From positions 1 through 64,000 of the forward strand of contig JAFXBF010000005.1 of the NCBI GenBank assembly GCA_017516745.1: DNA of 64,000 nt. The letters are read 5' to 3'. The DNA is from Clostridia bacterium (GTDB taxonomy: Bacteria; Bacillota; Clostridia; Oscillospirales; Acutalibacteraceae). A program made the position numbers and the translations under genes. Under the pieces are notes generated by a model. The model was not told the DNA's origin. It saw only the letters and a program-made list of their open reading frames with translations, and did no database searches. Below, piece after piece: positions 33,747 through 42,808 of this stretch (its first letter is position 1; each line of letters starts with the position of its first letter).

Positions 33747-34542
33747 TAAAAAAAGGCTCGACGTAGCAATTTTTGATATGGGTCTTGCCGAAAGCCGTGA
33801 AAAGGCAAAGGCACTCATTATGGCAGGTCAGGTCTATCTCAACGGTCAGAAGGAACTCAAAGCCGGCGCTAATGTCAAGCCCGATGACAGTATTGAGGTA
33901 AGGGGCGAAAAAATGCCCTTTGTAAGCCGTGGCGGATATAAGCTTGACAAGGCTATGAAGTCTTTCCCGATTTCTTTGGAAAATAAAATTTGTATGGATG
34001 TCGGCGCTTCTACGGGCGGCTTTACAGACTGTATGCTGATGAACGGTGCAGTTAAGGTTTACGCAGTAGATGTCGGCTACGGTCAGCTTGCGTGGAAGCT
34101 GCGCAGCGACGAAAGGGTGGTTAACCTTGAGCGCACCAATTTCCGTTATGTAACCCGGGAACAGATACCCGATGAAATTGACTTTTCAAGTGTCGATGTT
34201 TCGTTTATTTCACTCAAACTAATTCTTCCCGTGCTTTATTCCCTGCTTAAGGACGGCGGCGAGGCGGTCTGCCTTGTCAAACCGCAGTTTGAGGCAGGCA
34301 AGGAAAAGATTGGCAAAAAGGGTGTCGTGCGTGACAGGGCTGTGCACCTTGAAGTTATCAATAACTGTATAGGCTATGCGAAAGAAAACGGCTTTGCCGT
34401 CAGGGGTCTTGAATTTTCACCGGTAAAGGGTCCGGAGGGCAATATTGAGTACCTTCTCTATATCGCAAAATCGGACTGCGAGGATGAAGAAGTTTCACCC
34501 GAAATGACAGTCGAAGCATCACATAACGAACTTGATAAATAA
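33739..34542 (+). CDS. tlyA: TlyA-family rRNA 2'-O-methyltransferase
   Basis: A 267-residue protein: an N-terminal S4 RNA-binding domain (residues 3-65, with KAKALIMAGQVYLNG) and an FtsJ-like methyltransferase domain (MDVGASTGGFTDCML; then DVSFISL and the VKPQFEAG catalytic region). TlyA methylates cytidines in 16S and/or 23S rRNA in mycobacteria; some members also have haemolytic activity. The start is TTG 33739, eight bases after GGGAGG and overlapping the dxs stop; the longer frame to 33652 lies within dxs. Confidence 0.92.
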   Translation: MADKKRLDVAIFDMGLAESREKAKALIMAGQVYLNGQKELKAGANVKPDDSIEVRGEKMPFVSRGGYKLDKAMKSFPISLENKICMDVGASTGGFTDCMLMNGAVKVYAVDVGYGQLAWKLRSDERVVNLERTNFRYVTREQIPDEIDFSSVDVSFISLKLILPVLYSLLKDGGEAVCLVKPQFEAGKEKIGKKGVVRDRAVHLEVINNCIGYAKENGFAVRGLEFSPVKGPEGNIEYLLYIAKSDCEDEEVSPEMTVEASHNELDK

Positions 34543-34562
34543 TTGGAACATAGGTGATGGTT

Positions 34563-35417
34563 ATGAAGATAGCAGTCATACCTAATTTAACACGTGAATA
34601 CGCACAGAAAACAACCGAACAGGTCGTGGAGGAGCTGAAAAAACACGGCTGTGAAATTGTGCTTGCGGATTACTGTGAGGAAGTGTTTTCTTCGGACAGC
34701 ACTCTGCTTTTCTCCGATACGGATAACGCAATACTGCAGGCCGATGTGATTATAGCCATCGGCGGCGACGGGACTATTCTTCGTATCGGTAAAATTGCGG
34801 CAAAGTATTCAAAGCCCATTCTCGGCATAAACGCAGGCCGTCTTGCCTTTATGGCAGGCCTTGAAAGACACGAGCTTGATTTGCTCGGCAAGCTCTTTAC
34901 GGGCGAATACAAAACCGACAAGCGTATGATGCTCGAAGTTCTCACCTTTGATGAAACGGGCTTCTGCACGGGCAGGCACAACTGTATCAATGATGCCGTT
35001 TTTTCACGCAAAACCAACAGAACGATTATTGAACTGACCGTTGAAAGTAACGGCAGGCTTGTAAATAACTACTGGGGTGACGGTGTGATATTTGCCACTC
35101 CCACAGGCTCAACGGCTTATTCGCTTTCTGCAGGAGGTCCCGTTGTTGACCCGACCATCGAAAGTATCATACTTACCCCGATTTGCACCCATTCTCTTTT
35201 CAGTCACTCGATAATATTCCGTGAGGACGAGAGAATGAGAGTATATGCCACCAAGGACGACGAAACGGAGCTATGTGTTTTGTGTGACGGTGAAGAACCC
35301 ATACAAATAAGTCAAGGCTGCTCATGTGTAGTCCAAAGGGCAGAAACCGCAGCGGAATTTATAAGAATAAAATCCGACAGCTTTACCGAAATACTCAACA
35401 GTAAGCTGACAAATTAA
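34563..35417 (+). CDS. nadK: NAD kinase
   Basis: A 284-residue kinase that phosphorylates NAD to NADP. IAIGGDGTILRIGK carries the GGDGT motif and NAGRLAFMAGL the following conserved segment (N-x-G-x-LGF region, here A-F); ND in CINDAVFSR and TPTGSTAYSLSAGGP are also present. ATG 34563 is favoured because GGTG lies six bases before it, although GTG 34554 and ATG 34557 are in frame. Confidence 0.94.
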   Translation: MKIAVIPNLTREYAQKTTEQVVEELKKHGCEIVLADYCEEVFSSDSTLLFSDTDNAILQADVIIAIGGDGTILRIGKIAAKYSKPILGINAGRLAFMAGLERHELDLLGKLFTGEYKTDKRMMLEVLTFDETGFCTGRHNCINDAVFSRKTNRTIIELTVESNGRLVNNYWGDGVIFATPTGSTAYSLSAGGPVVDPTIESIILTPICTHSLFSHSIIFREDERMRVYATKDDETELCVLCDGEEPIQISQGCSCVVQRAETAAEFIRIKSDSFTEILNSKLTN

Positions 35418-35431
35418 GGGAGGACAAGGCT

Positions 35432-35884
35432 ATGAAAAAAAGAAGACATGAGCTGATTATCAAGGCAATTGAAAGCAAGGATATTGCCACTCAGGAGGAG
35501 CTGCTTCTTGCTCTGCGTGAGGACGGTCTGGACGTTACGCAAGCCACCGTATCACGAGATATCAAAGAGCTTGGCCTTGTCAAATCAATGGGCAAAAACG
35601 GCAAATACCGCTATTCCGTGCCCAAAAGTGCTGCAGGCGAAGCAGGCAGAACCTTCCACAACATAATTGCACCCTCTGTTCTGTGGGTCGATTATGCAAT
35701 GAACACCGTAGTTATCAAGTGCTATGCAGGTATGGCTCAGGCTGTCTGTGCGGCAATGGATACAATGGAGCTTAGCGGTGTAGTCGGCACTCTCGCAGGT
35801 GACGATACAATATTTGTGCTATGCCGTAACGAAGGCCTTGCACATGAGCTCACAAACACTCTCAGAAATATGATTTCAAAATAA
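35432..35884 (+). CDS. argR: Arginine repressor ArgR
   Basis: A 150-residue ArgR/AhrC-type regulator. The N-terminal winged helix includes TQATVSRDIKELGLVK (about 36-52), and the C-terminal arginine-binding oligomerisation domain has GTLAGDDTIFVLCRN. It controls arginine synthesis and breakdown according to arginine level. Its place between nadK and recN is conserved across Firmicutes. A strong GGGAGGA site precedes it. No arginine operon is in the window. Confidence 0.95.
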   Translation: MKKRRHELIIKAIESKDIATQEELLLALREDGLDVTQATVSRDIKELGLVKSMGKNGKYRYSVPKSAAGEAGRTFHNIIAPSVLWVDYAMNTVVIKCYAGMAQAVCAAMDTMELSGVVGTLAGDDTIFVLCRNEGLAHELTNTLRNMISK

Positions 35885-35912
35885 TTCTTATACACTCAAG
35901 AGGTGGAGAGAT

Positions 35913-37577
35913 ATGCTCCAGAACCTTAAAATTGAAAATGTTGCAATAATTGAAAGCGCCGATATTTTTTTTGAAAAAGGCCTTAATATAATGACGGGCG
36001 AAACCGGCGCAGGTAAATCTATTGTTATCGACTCTATAAACGCAATTCTCGGCGAAAGAACTTCAAGGGAGCTTGTGCGTACAGGCTGCAACAAAGCAAG
36101 CGTTACCGCCCTGTTTAAAACGGAAAGCAAAGGCGTATCGGCTGTGCTTGACGAATTGGGCATTGAAGCGGAAGCGGACGGCAGTCTGCTTATAAGCCGT
36201 TCAATCAGCCTTGACGGAAAAAATGTCTGCCGTATAAACGGTATGCCCGTAACCGTGGGTATGCTCAAAACCTTAGGCAGAGAGCTTATAAATATTCACG
36301 GTCAGCACGACAGCCAGCAGCTTCTCAACCCCGAAACCCATTGCAGCTTTGTTGATAAGCTTGCAGGGAATGACAGCTTACTTTCTGAATATGCATCGGC
36401 TTTTGATAAGCTTTCTCAAATCAGAAGAGAAATAGCGTCATTGCAGACTGACGATGCGGCAAAGGCACGCAAAATCGAACTGCTCACATACCAGATTGAT
36501 GAAATTGAAAACGCAAGTCTTACCGTTGGCGAAATGGAAGAACTCAAGGCTGTCCGCACCCTGCACCGCAACAGCGAAAAGATTATCGGCAATGTAAACG
36601 AGGCCTATGCACTTTTAAACGGTGCCGATGAAATGTCGGGTGCGCTTGAACAGATTAAAATGTCCGCCCGTCAGCTTGACAGCGTTTCTCAGTATTATTC
36701 AGCGCTTGATGAAAACGCCGAAAAGTTAAGGGAAATAGGCTATCTTATAGAGGATGTTCAGGACAGACTTTCCTGTGTTATGGATGAGCTTGAATATGAC
36801 CCGCAGTATGCTCAGGCTGTCGAGGACAGGCTGGATTACCTTAACCGCTTAAGCCGCAAATACGGCGAAACGGAAGAGGAAATGCTCTCTTTCTGCGAAA
36901 AATGCAGAAAGGAAAGGCAGGACATTGAGCTTTCCGACGAACGGCTTATTCAGCTTGAAGCGGAAGAAAAGAAGCAGTACGAATTTGTTGTTTCTCTTGC
37001 TGAAAGGCTTACCCAGTCAAGAAAAACCACTGGTGTTGATTTTAGCGAAAAGGTAAGGGAGGAGCTTGTTTTCCTCGATATGCCCAATGTCGTTTTTGCC
37101 GTTGATATAAGGCCTTGTGCGCTCAACGAAAACGGTGCGGACGAAGTGGAGTTCCTCATTTCACCAAACCTTGGCGAAGCACCCAAGCCCATGGCGAAAA
37201 TTGCTTCGGGCGGTGAGCTGTCCCGAATTATGCTCGCCATAAAGAACGTCCTTTCCGATAAAGACGGCACGGAAACCCTTATTTTCGACGAAATAGACGC
37301 AGGTGTCAGCGGCAGAGCAGCCTCGAAGCTGGGCAAAAAACTTGCCGCCGTTTCTGACGGCAGGCAGGTAATCTGCGTAACCCACCTTGCACAGATTGCC
37401 GCACAGGCTGACCATCACTTTGAAATAAGCAAGGCTTCCCACGGCGGAAAAACCTACACAAGCGTAACTCCGCTTGATTTTGACGGCAGGAAGCGTGAGC
37501 TTGCCCGTATTATCGGCGGCGAAGAAATTACGCAGGCACAGCTTGATATGGCGGCAGAAATGTTGACAAAAATTTAA
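35913..37577 (+). CDS. recN: DNA repair protein RecN
   Basis: A 554-residue SMC-like ATPase acting in double-strand break repair. Walker A is TGETGAGKSIVIDS (about 28-41), the long middle part is coiled coil, and the C terminus has IASGGELSRIMLAIK (signature), LIFDEIDAGVSG (Walker B) and a VICVTHLAQIAA switch. Start at ATG 35913 after AGAGGTGG. Its 3' end contains the tyrS -35 box. Confidence 0.96.
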   Translation: MLQNLKIENVAIIESADIFFEKGLNIMTGETGAGKSIVIDSINAILGERTSRELVRTGCNKASVTALFKTESKGVSAVLDELGIEAEADGSLLISRSISLDGKNVCRINGMPVTVGMLKTLGRELINIHGQHDSQQLLNPETHCSFVDKLAGNDSLLSEYASAFDKLSQIRREIASLQTDDAAKARKIELLTYQIDEIENASLTVGEMEELKAVRTLHRNSEKIIGNVNEAYALLNGADEMSGALEQIKMSARQLDSVSQYYSALDENAEKLREIGYLIEDVQDRLSCVMDELEYDPQYAQAVEDRLDYLNRLSRKYGETEEEMLSFCEKCRKERQDIELSDERLIQLEAEEKKQYEFVVSLAERLTQSRKTTGVDFSEKVREELVFLDMPNVVFAVDIRPCALNENGADEVEFLISPNLGEAPKPMAKIASGGELSRIMLAIKNVLSDKDGTETLIFDEIDAGVSGRAASKLGKKLAAVSDGRQVICVTHLAQIAAQADHHFEISKASHGGKTYTSVTPLDFDGRKRELARIIGGEEITQAQLDMAAEMLTKI

Positions 37578-37591
37578 ATTTATTATATTAT
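37563..37591 (+). promoter_or_regulatory. tyrS promoter
   Basis: Perfect TTGACA (37563-37568), lying in the last codons of recN, 17 bases, TATTAT (37586-37591). It leaves about 30 bases of leader, too short for a T-box. Confidence 0.7.
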
Positions 37592-37622
37592 CTCAATAAT
37601 TGCAATTCGGAGGAATTTTAAA

Positions 37623-38849
37623 ATGAAGATTTATGACGAGCTTGTTGCCAGAGGTCTTATTGCCCAGGTAACAAATGAAGATGAAATCCGTGAAATGATA
37701 AATAACGGTAAGGCTACCTTTTATATCGGCTTCGACTGTACGGCTGACAGCCTTACAGCAGGTCACTTTATGGCTCTTACCCTTATGAAGCGCCTTCAGA
37801 TGGCAGGCAATAAGCCTATTGCTCTTATCGGCGGCGGTACAACAATGATTGGCGACCCCTCGGGCAGAACCGATATGCGCAAAATGCTTACCAAGGAAGA
37901 TATTGACCATAACGCAGAATGCTTCAAGCGTCAGATGGAGCGTTTCATTGAGTTCGGCGAGGGCAAGGCTGTAATGATTAACAATGCAGACTGGCTTCTC
38001 AGCCTCAACTATGTTGACCTTCTTCGTGAGGTCGGCCATTGCTTCTCTGTCAACAATATGCTCCGTGCAGAGTGCTATAAGCAGAGAATGGAAAAGGGCT
38101 TAAGCTTCCTTGAGTTCAACTATATGATTATGCAGAGCTACGATTTCTACCACCTCTACAAGGAGTATGGCTGCAATATGCAGTTCGGCGGCGATGACCA
38201 GTGGTCAAATATGCTCGGCGGTACAGAGCTTATCCGCAAAAAGCTCGGCAAGGATGCCCACGCTATGACTATCACACTTCTTACAGACTCACAGGGCAAG
38301 AAGATGGGCAAAACAGCAGGCAACGCAGTATGGCTTGACGCTAACAAGACCTCTCCTTATGAGTTCTATCAGTACTGGAGAAACGTTGCAGACAGCGATG
38401 TTCTCAAGTGTATCCGTATGCTCACCTTCCTTCCCATCGAAGAAATTAACGAGATGGATAAGTGGGAGGGCAGCCAGCTCAACAAGGCAAAGGAAATTCT
38501 CGGCTTTGAGCTTACAAAGCTTGTTCACGGCGAAGAAGAGGCAATCAAGGCACAGGAGGCTGCCCGTGCACTCTTTACAGGCGGTGCAAACGCTGACAAT
38601 ATGCCCACAACTGTTCTTGCTGCAGAAGATTTTACAGACGGCAAGGTAGGTATTATTGATATTCTTGTTAAGACAGCAATCGCAAAGTCAAGAGGCGAAG
38701 CACGCAGACTCATTGAGCAGGGCGGCGTTTCTCTTGACGATGAAAAGGTAACCTCAATTGATACCTTTGTTGATGAAGGCAAGCTCGCTGACGGCGGCTT
38801 TGTAATCGTTAAGAAGGGCAAGAAGGTCTTCCACAAAATCACAAAGTAA
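37623..38849 (+). CDS. tyrS: Tyrosyl-tRNA synthetase
   Basis: A 408-residue class I aminoacyl-tRNA synthetase. It has the HIGH-like site in SLTAGHFMAL (39-48), the KMSKS-like GKKMGKTAGNAVW (about 225), tyrosine-binding residues in YMIMQSYDFYHL and GGDDQWSN, and an S4 domain at the C terminus (SRGEARRLIEQGGVSLDD). It charges tRNA-Tyr with tyrosine. Codon use is strongly biased, as expected of a highly expressed gene. It has its own promoter and terminator. Confidence 0.96.
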   Translation: MKIYDELVARGLIAQVTNEDEIREMINNGKATFYIGFDCTADSLTAGHFMALTLMKRLQMAGNKPIALIGGGTTMIGDPSGRTDMRKMLTKEDIDHNAECFKRQMERFIEFGEGKAVMINNADWLLSLNYVDLLREVGHCFSVNNMLRAECYKQRMEKGLSFLEFNYMIMQSYDFYHLYKEYGCNMQFGGDDQWSNMLGGTELIRKKLGKDAHAMTITLLTDSQGKKMGKTAGNAVWLDANKTSPYEFYQYWRNVADSDVLKCIRMLTFLPIEEINEMDKWEGSQLNKAKEILGFELTKLVHGEEEAIKAQEAARALFTGGANADNMPTTVLAAEDFTDGKVGIIDILVKTAIAKSRGEARRLIEQGGVSLDDEKVTSIDTFVDEGKLADGGFVIVKKGKKVFHKITK

Positions 38850-38865
38850 ATTATACAATACGTTT

Positions 38866-38897
38866 AATACCGTTGGCATTTGCCGACGGTATTTTTT
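38866..38897 (+). terminator. tyrS terminator
   Basis: AATACCGTTGGCA pairs with TGCCGACGGTATT around a tiny loop, followed by a run of seven T residues. Confidence 0.85.
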
Positions 38898-38948
38898 TGT
38901 GATTTTTGCAGATATTAAATACAGTTTATCCGATAGGTGGCAAATTCT

Positions 38949-40559
38949 TTGAAGCGTAAAAAAAGCATTCTTTTTTCAAGACCTCTGGTAGTGTATTTTT
39001 GTGTTATTGCCGTGCTCGGCTTACTCCCCGTGCGTGTTTTGCTCGTGGGCAACGAATACAGTCAGGTGGCAGAAAACTCAGGCGCAAAGAGCCTTACTGT
39101 GGCACACAGCAGGGGAATCATATACGACCGAAGGCTAAGGCGCTTAAGTAACGAAAACACGGTTACCGTATCCGTTGTAAAACCTACTCTGTCTGCGTTG
39201 AATACTTTGAGAAATGTTCTTGATAACGATGAATTCTCTGCAATAAGCAAAGAAATTTCACATCAGAATCCTGTTGTGCTCAGAATAGGAAACTCGGTTG
39301 AGTGTGACGATATAATGACACTGCCCGTATACAGCCGGTATAGTTCCAAGCAAACAGCCTCACACATTATCGGCTATCTCTCGGACGGAGAGACAAAGGG
39401 TGTCAGCGGAATTGAAAGAAGCTTTGATGCTCTTCTTGCTTCCCACAACGGTCGGCTTGATGTGCGCTATTTTGCCGATGCAAACGGCTCGGGGCTGCCG
39501 GGAACGGATTTTGAGCTGGTCAACAGTAATTACAACAGCAACGGCGGTGTTGTTCTAACTCTTGATAAAAAGTACCAGTCAGCGTTGGAAACTGCGGCGG
39601 ATAAGTGCCGCCTGAAAAAGGGTGCGGCTGTCATGCTTGATTTGGGCAGCGGTGAAATCGTAGCCGCAATAAGCAGACCCGATTACGACAGAAACAATAT
39701 TTCCGCCTGCCTTACCGATGAAAATCTTCCGCTTTTTAACAGGGCACTCGGCTCATATCCTGTAGGCTCCGTTTTCAAGCCTCTTGTAGCCGCCTATGCG
39801 CTTGAACGGGGCACAGACCCGTTGACTGAATTTGAATGTATAGGCTATACGGTAAGCGGCGGCAAAACCTTTAAGTGTATGAAAAACCACGGTACGGTCA
39901 ATATGGCGTCTGCCTTGGCTTATTCGTGCAACTGTTATTTTATAAATCTCATTGAAAAACTCGATATTTACGAGGTGCTTGAAACAGCGAAAAGCCTCGG
40001 CTTCGGCAGCAGCATAGAGCTTGCGGAAAATCTGAGCACCTACAGCGGAAATATTCCAGAAGCCACAGAACTTGAACAGCCCGGTGCAAGGGCTAATTTT
40101 TCCTTCGGTCAGGGCAGTCTTACCGCAAATGTAATTCAGGTTGCCTGCCTTTATTCGGCAATTGCCAATGGCGGCGAATACAAAAAGCCCTATCTCGTCA
40201 AAGGTCTTTGCGATGAAAATATGAATATTTACGATGAATACACATCACCTTCACCCGTAAAGGTTTTTTCAAAATCAACGGCTGATACAATAAGTTCTTT
40301 TCTTGAGCTTGCCGTTCGTGAGGGCACGGGAACTGCGGCACAGGTAGAAAACTGCCGTGTCGGCGGTAAAACGGCAACAGCGCAGACGGGTGAATTTATC
40401 GGCGGTGAAGAACGGGTAGTTACATGGTTTGCAGGCTTTTACCCTTACGAAAAACCCGAATATGTGCTTGTTGTAATGTGTGAGGACGGTGACTCGGGTT
40501 CTGCGGACTGTGCACCCGTGTTTTCGCAGACTGTTAATAATATATTAAATAATTATTAG
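38949..40559 (+). CDS. Class B penicillin-binding protein (D,D-transpeptidase)
   Basis: A 536-residue peptidoglycan transpeptidase. One N-terminal membrane anchor (about 10-32) is followed by a short dimerisation domain and the transpeptidase domain with S274-VFK (active-site serine), S326-CN and KTA in GGKTATAQTG (about 457). It lacks a glycosyltransferase domain. The size and arrangement fit SpoVD/PBP2-like enzymes; which cellular role (division, elongation or spore cortex) is unclear. TTG 38949 is chosen since AGGTGG (38935-38940) is eight bases upstream; GTG 38937 would overlap that site. Confidence 0.88.
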   Translation: MKRKKSILFSRPLVVYFCVIAVLGLLPVRVLLVGNEYSQVAENSGAKSLTVAHSRGIIYDRRLRRLSNENTVTVSVVKPTLSALNTLRNVLDNDEFSAISKEISHQNPVVLRIGNSVECDDIMTLPVYSRYSSKQTASHIIGYLSDGETKGVSGIERSFDALLASHNGRLDVRYFADANGSGLPGTDFELVNSNYNSNGGVVLTLDKKYQSALETAADKCRLKKGAAVMLDLGSGEIVAAISRPDYDRNNISACLTDENLPLFNRALGSYPVGSVFKPLVAAYALERGTDPLTEFECIGYTVSGGKTFKCMKNHGTVNMASALAYSCNCYFINLIEKLDIYEVLETAKSLGFGSSIELAENLSTYSGNIPEATELEQPGARANFSFGQGSLTANVIQVACLYSAIANGGEYKKPYLVKGLCDENMNIYDEYTSPSPVKVFSKSTADTISSFLELAVREGTGTAAQVENCRVGGKTATAQTGEFIGGEERVVTWFAGFYPYEKPEYVLVVMCEDGDSGSADCAPVFSQTVNNILNNY

Positions 40560-40589
40560 TACAACCCCTTTACTTTATTATTATTTATG

Positions 40590-40598
40590 TGCTATAAT
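40590..40598 (+). promoter_or_regulatory. Extended -10 promoter of ruvCAB
   Basis: TGCTATAAT at 40590-40598, an extended -10 box with only a weak TTACTT-like -35, 32 bases before ruvC. Confidence 0.5.
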
Positions 40599-40629
40599 GC
40601 ATTGATATAAAGATAGGGGATAGTACGTA

Positions 40630-41133
40630 ATGAGGATTTTAGGGATTGACCCCGGCTATGCAATAGTCGGCTACGGTATTGTGGATTATGAAGCCAACCG
40701 TTTCAGGGTCGTGGATTACGGTGCCGTTACAACACAGGCACACACGCCTTTTGATTTGCGGTTGCAGACAATTTACAACGGTCTTTCCTGCCTTATTGAA
40801 AAATATTCTCCCGATGCTATGTCAATCGAAAAACTCTTTTTCAACACAAACACTACGACCGCCATTGATGTTGCGCAGGCAAGAGGCGTTATCGTACTTG
40901 CCGCCGCACAGGGCGGTCTGGATATAGCGGAATACACTCCGCTTCAGGTAAAGCAGAGCGTCGTCGGCTACGGCAGGGCAGAAAAAAAGCAGGTGCAGGA
41001 AATGACACGGCTGATGCTGAATCTGAAAGCCGTTCCCAAGCCCGACGATACTGCCGATGCCCTTGCCCTTGCAATCTGCCATGCTCACAGCGCAGGCTCG
41101 CTCTTGGGCAGAATGAATAAAATCGGAGGATAA
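40630..41133 (+). CDS. ruvC: Holliday junction resolvase RuvC
   Basis: A 167-residue RNase H-fold endonuclease that cuts Holliday junctions symmetrically. The catalytic acids are in [13 protein letters not shown] (Asp7), [14 protein letters not shown] (Glu) and [16 protein letters not shown]. It is followed by ruvA (three bases later) and ruvB, the full resolvasome. Confidence 0.96.
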   Translation: MRILGIDPGYAIVGYGIVDYEANRFRVVDYGAVTTQAHTPFDLRLQTIYNGLSCLIEKYSPDAMSIEKLFFNTNTTTAIDVAQARGVIVLAAAQGGLDIAEYTPLQVKQSVVGYGRAEKKQVQEMTRLMLNLKAVPKPDDTADALALAICHAHSAGSLLGRMNKIGG

Positions 41134-41136
41134 AAT

Positions 41137-41742
41137 ATGTTTTATTCAATTACCGGTACTGTTGTACATACAGACGAAACAAGCGTTGCACTTTCGTGCT
41201 CAGGTGTTGCTTTCCGTTGCTATACGAGCTTCAATACCCTGCGAAAAATCGCTTCTACGGGCGAAACGGTAACGCTTTATACATACTTGGCAGTGCGTGA
41301 GGATGCGCTGGATTTATTCGGCTTTGCCGATACGGATGAGCTCGACTGCTTCAAAATATTAATCGGTGTTTCGGGTGTCGGCCCGAAAGCAGGCCTTGCC
41401 ATTCTCTCACAGCTCACTCCCGATAAGTTAGCGTTAGCCGTTGCTTCGGGCGATGTCAAGGCGATTACTGCCGCACAGGGTGTCGGACCGAAAATTGCAC
41501 AGAGAATTATTACCGAAATTAAAGATAAACTTGCTCCCTTTGCAACGGGTGCCGCTGCGGTGGAATTTGCCGAGGTAAAGGCTGCTGTTTCGCAGGAGTC
41601 GGGCAATGAAGCCGTCGATGCGCTTATGTCGCTCGGCTTCTCCAGAACTGAAGCCAGCGTTGCCGTTGGCAGGCTTGACCCCGGTTTACCTGTTGACGAG
41701 CTTATTAAAAAAGCCCTTCTTTCCCTGTCGGGCGGATTTTAA
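41137..41742 (+). CDS. ruvA: Holliday junction DNA helicase subunit RuvA
   Basis: A 201-residue RuvA: OB-fold (1-63), two helix-hairpin-helix units (FKILIGVSGVGPKAGLAILS and ITAAQGVGPKIAQRII) and a C-terminal RuvB-contacting domain (VDALMSLGFSRTEASVAV). It grips the junction and loads RuvB. CGGAGGA site before ATG 41137. Confidence 0.96.
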   Translation: MFYSITGTVVHTDETSVALSCSGVAFRCYTSFNTLRKIASTGETVTLYTYLAVREDALDLFGFADTDELDCFKILIGVSGVGPKAGLAILSQLTPDKLALAVASGDVKAITAAQGVGPKIAQRIITEIKDKLAPFATGAAAVEFAEVKAAVSQESGNEAVDALMSLGFSRTEASVAVGRLDPGLPVDELIKKALLSLSGGF

Positions 41743-41755
41743 GAGGTGAAACCTG

Positions 41756-42793
41756 ATGTTTGATAACGATGAAATGGATTATGAAAGCCGTATTGTGGCC
41801 TCCGGGTATACACCCGAGGATAACAATATCGAGCTTTCTTTAAGACCTCAGCGCCTTGATGATTACGTCGGACAGGAAAAGGTAAAGGAAAATCTGCGTA
41901 TATATATTGAGGCGGCTAAAAACCGAAATGAACCGCTTGACCACGTTCTGCTTTACGGCCCTCCGGGTCTTGGCAAAACCACTCTTGCGGGAATTATTGC
42001 AAACGAAATGGGCGTTAATTTCAGAGTTACCTCGGGTCCTGCAATCGAAAAACCGGGCGACCTGGCGGCTCTGCTTACCAACCTTAACGACGGCGATGTG
42101 CTTTTTGTCGATGAAATTCACCGCCTTTCCCGTGCGGTAGAGGAAGTGCTTTACCCTGCAATGGAGGATAATGCGCTCGATATCATAATCGGCAAAGGCC
42201 CTTCCGCAAGGTCAATAAGGCTCGACCTTAAGCGCTTTACCCTTATCGGTGCAACTACAAGGGCAGGTCAGCTCAGCGCACCTCTGCGTGACCGCTTCGG
42301 CGTGCTTTTCCGTCTGGAGCTTTACACACCCGAAGAGCTTGCCGGCATAATAAAGCGCTCTGCGGGAATACTTAATATCGTTGCAGACGATGACGGCGCA
42401 TTGGAAATTGCCTCACGTTCAAGAGGTACACCACGAATAGCAAACAGGCTTCTCAAGCGTGCACGTGATTTTGCCGAGGTTTTCGGCAAGGGTGTAATTG
42501 ATTTGGAAAGTGCACGGCTTGCACTCAACCGCCTTGAAATTGATGAACTGGGTCTTGATAATATTGACAGGCTTCTGCTCTCGTCAATCATCAAATTCTA
42601 CAAGGGTGGTCCCGTCGGTCTGGAAACGATAGCTGCTGCTATCGGCGAGGAAGCAATAACGATTGAAGACGTATATGAGCCCTATCTTATGCAAATCGGT
42701 TTCCTCAGCCGTACACCGAGAGGCAGAGTTGTTACTCCTGCCGGTTATGCTCATCTGGGCATTCCCATGGAAGGACAGCAGCGCTTATTCTGA
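41756..42793 (+). CDS. ruvB: Holliday junction branch-migration helicase RuvB
   Basis: A 345-residue AAA+ motor. Walker [13 protein letters not shown] (about 65-76), Walker [10 protein letters not shown], sensor IGATTRAG and arginine finger PLRDRFG are all present, with a C-terminal winged helix ending in [17 protein letters not shown]. Ribosome site AAGAGGTGA. Normal length. Confidence 0.97.
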   Translation: MFDNDEMDYESRIVASGYTPEDNNIELSLRPQRLDDYVGQEKVKENLRIYIEAAKNRNEPLDHVLLYGPPGLGKTTLAGIIANEMGVNFRVTSGPAIEKPGDLAALLTNLNDGDVLFVDEIHRLSRAVEEVLYPAMEDNALDIIIGKGPSARSIRLDLKRFTLIGATTRAGQLSAPLRDRFGVLFRLELYTPEELAGIIKRSAGILNIVADDDGALEIASRSRGTPRIANRLLKRARDFAEVFGKGVIDLESARLALNRLEIDELGLDNIDRLLLSSIIKFYKGGPVGLETIAAAIGEEAITIEDVYEPYLMQIGFLSRTPRGRVVTPAGYAHLGIPMEGQQRLF

Positions 42794-42808
42794 AAGGATT
42801 GATTTCAG

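Noticed and set aside
37578..37622. T-box riboswitch before tyrS
   Set aside because: Only about 30 bases of leader follow the promoter, with no room for T-box stems and no terminator upstream of the start.
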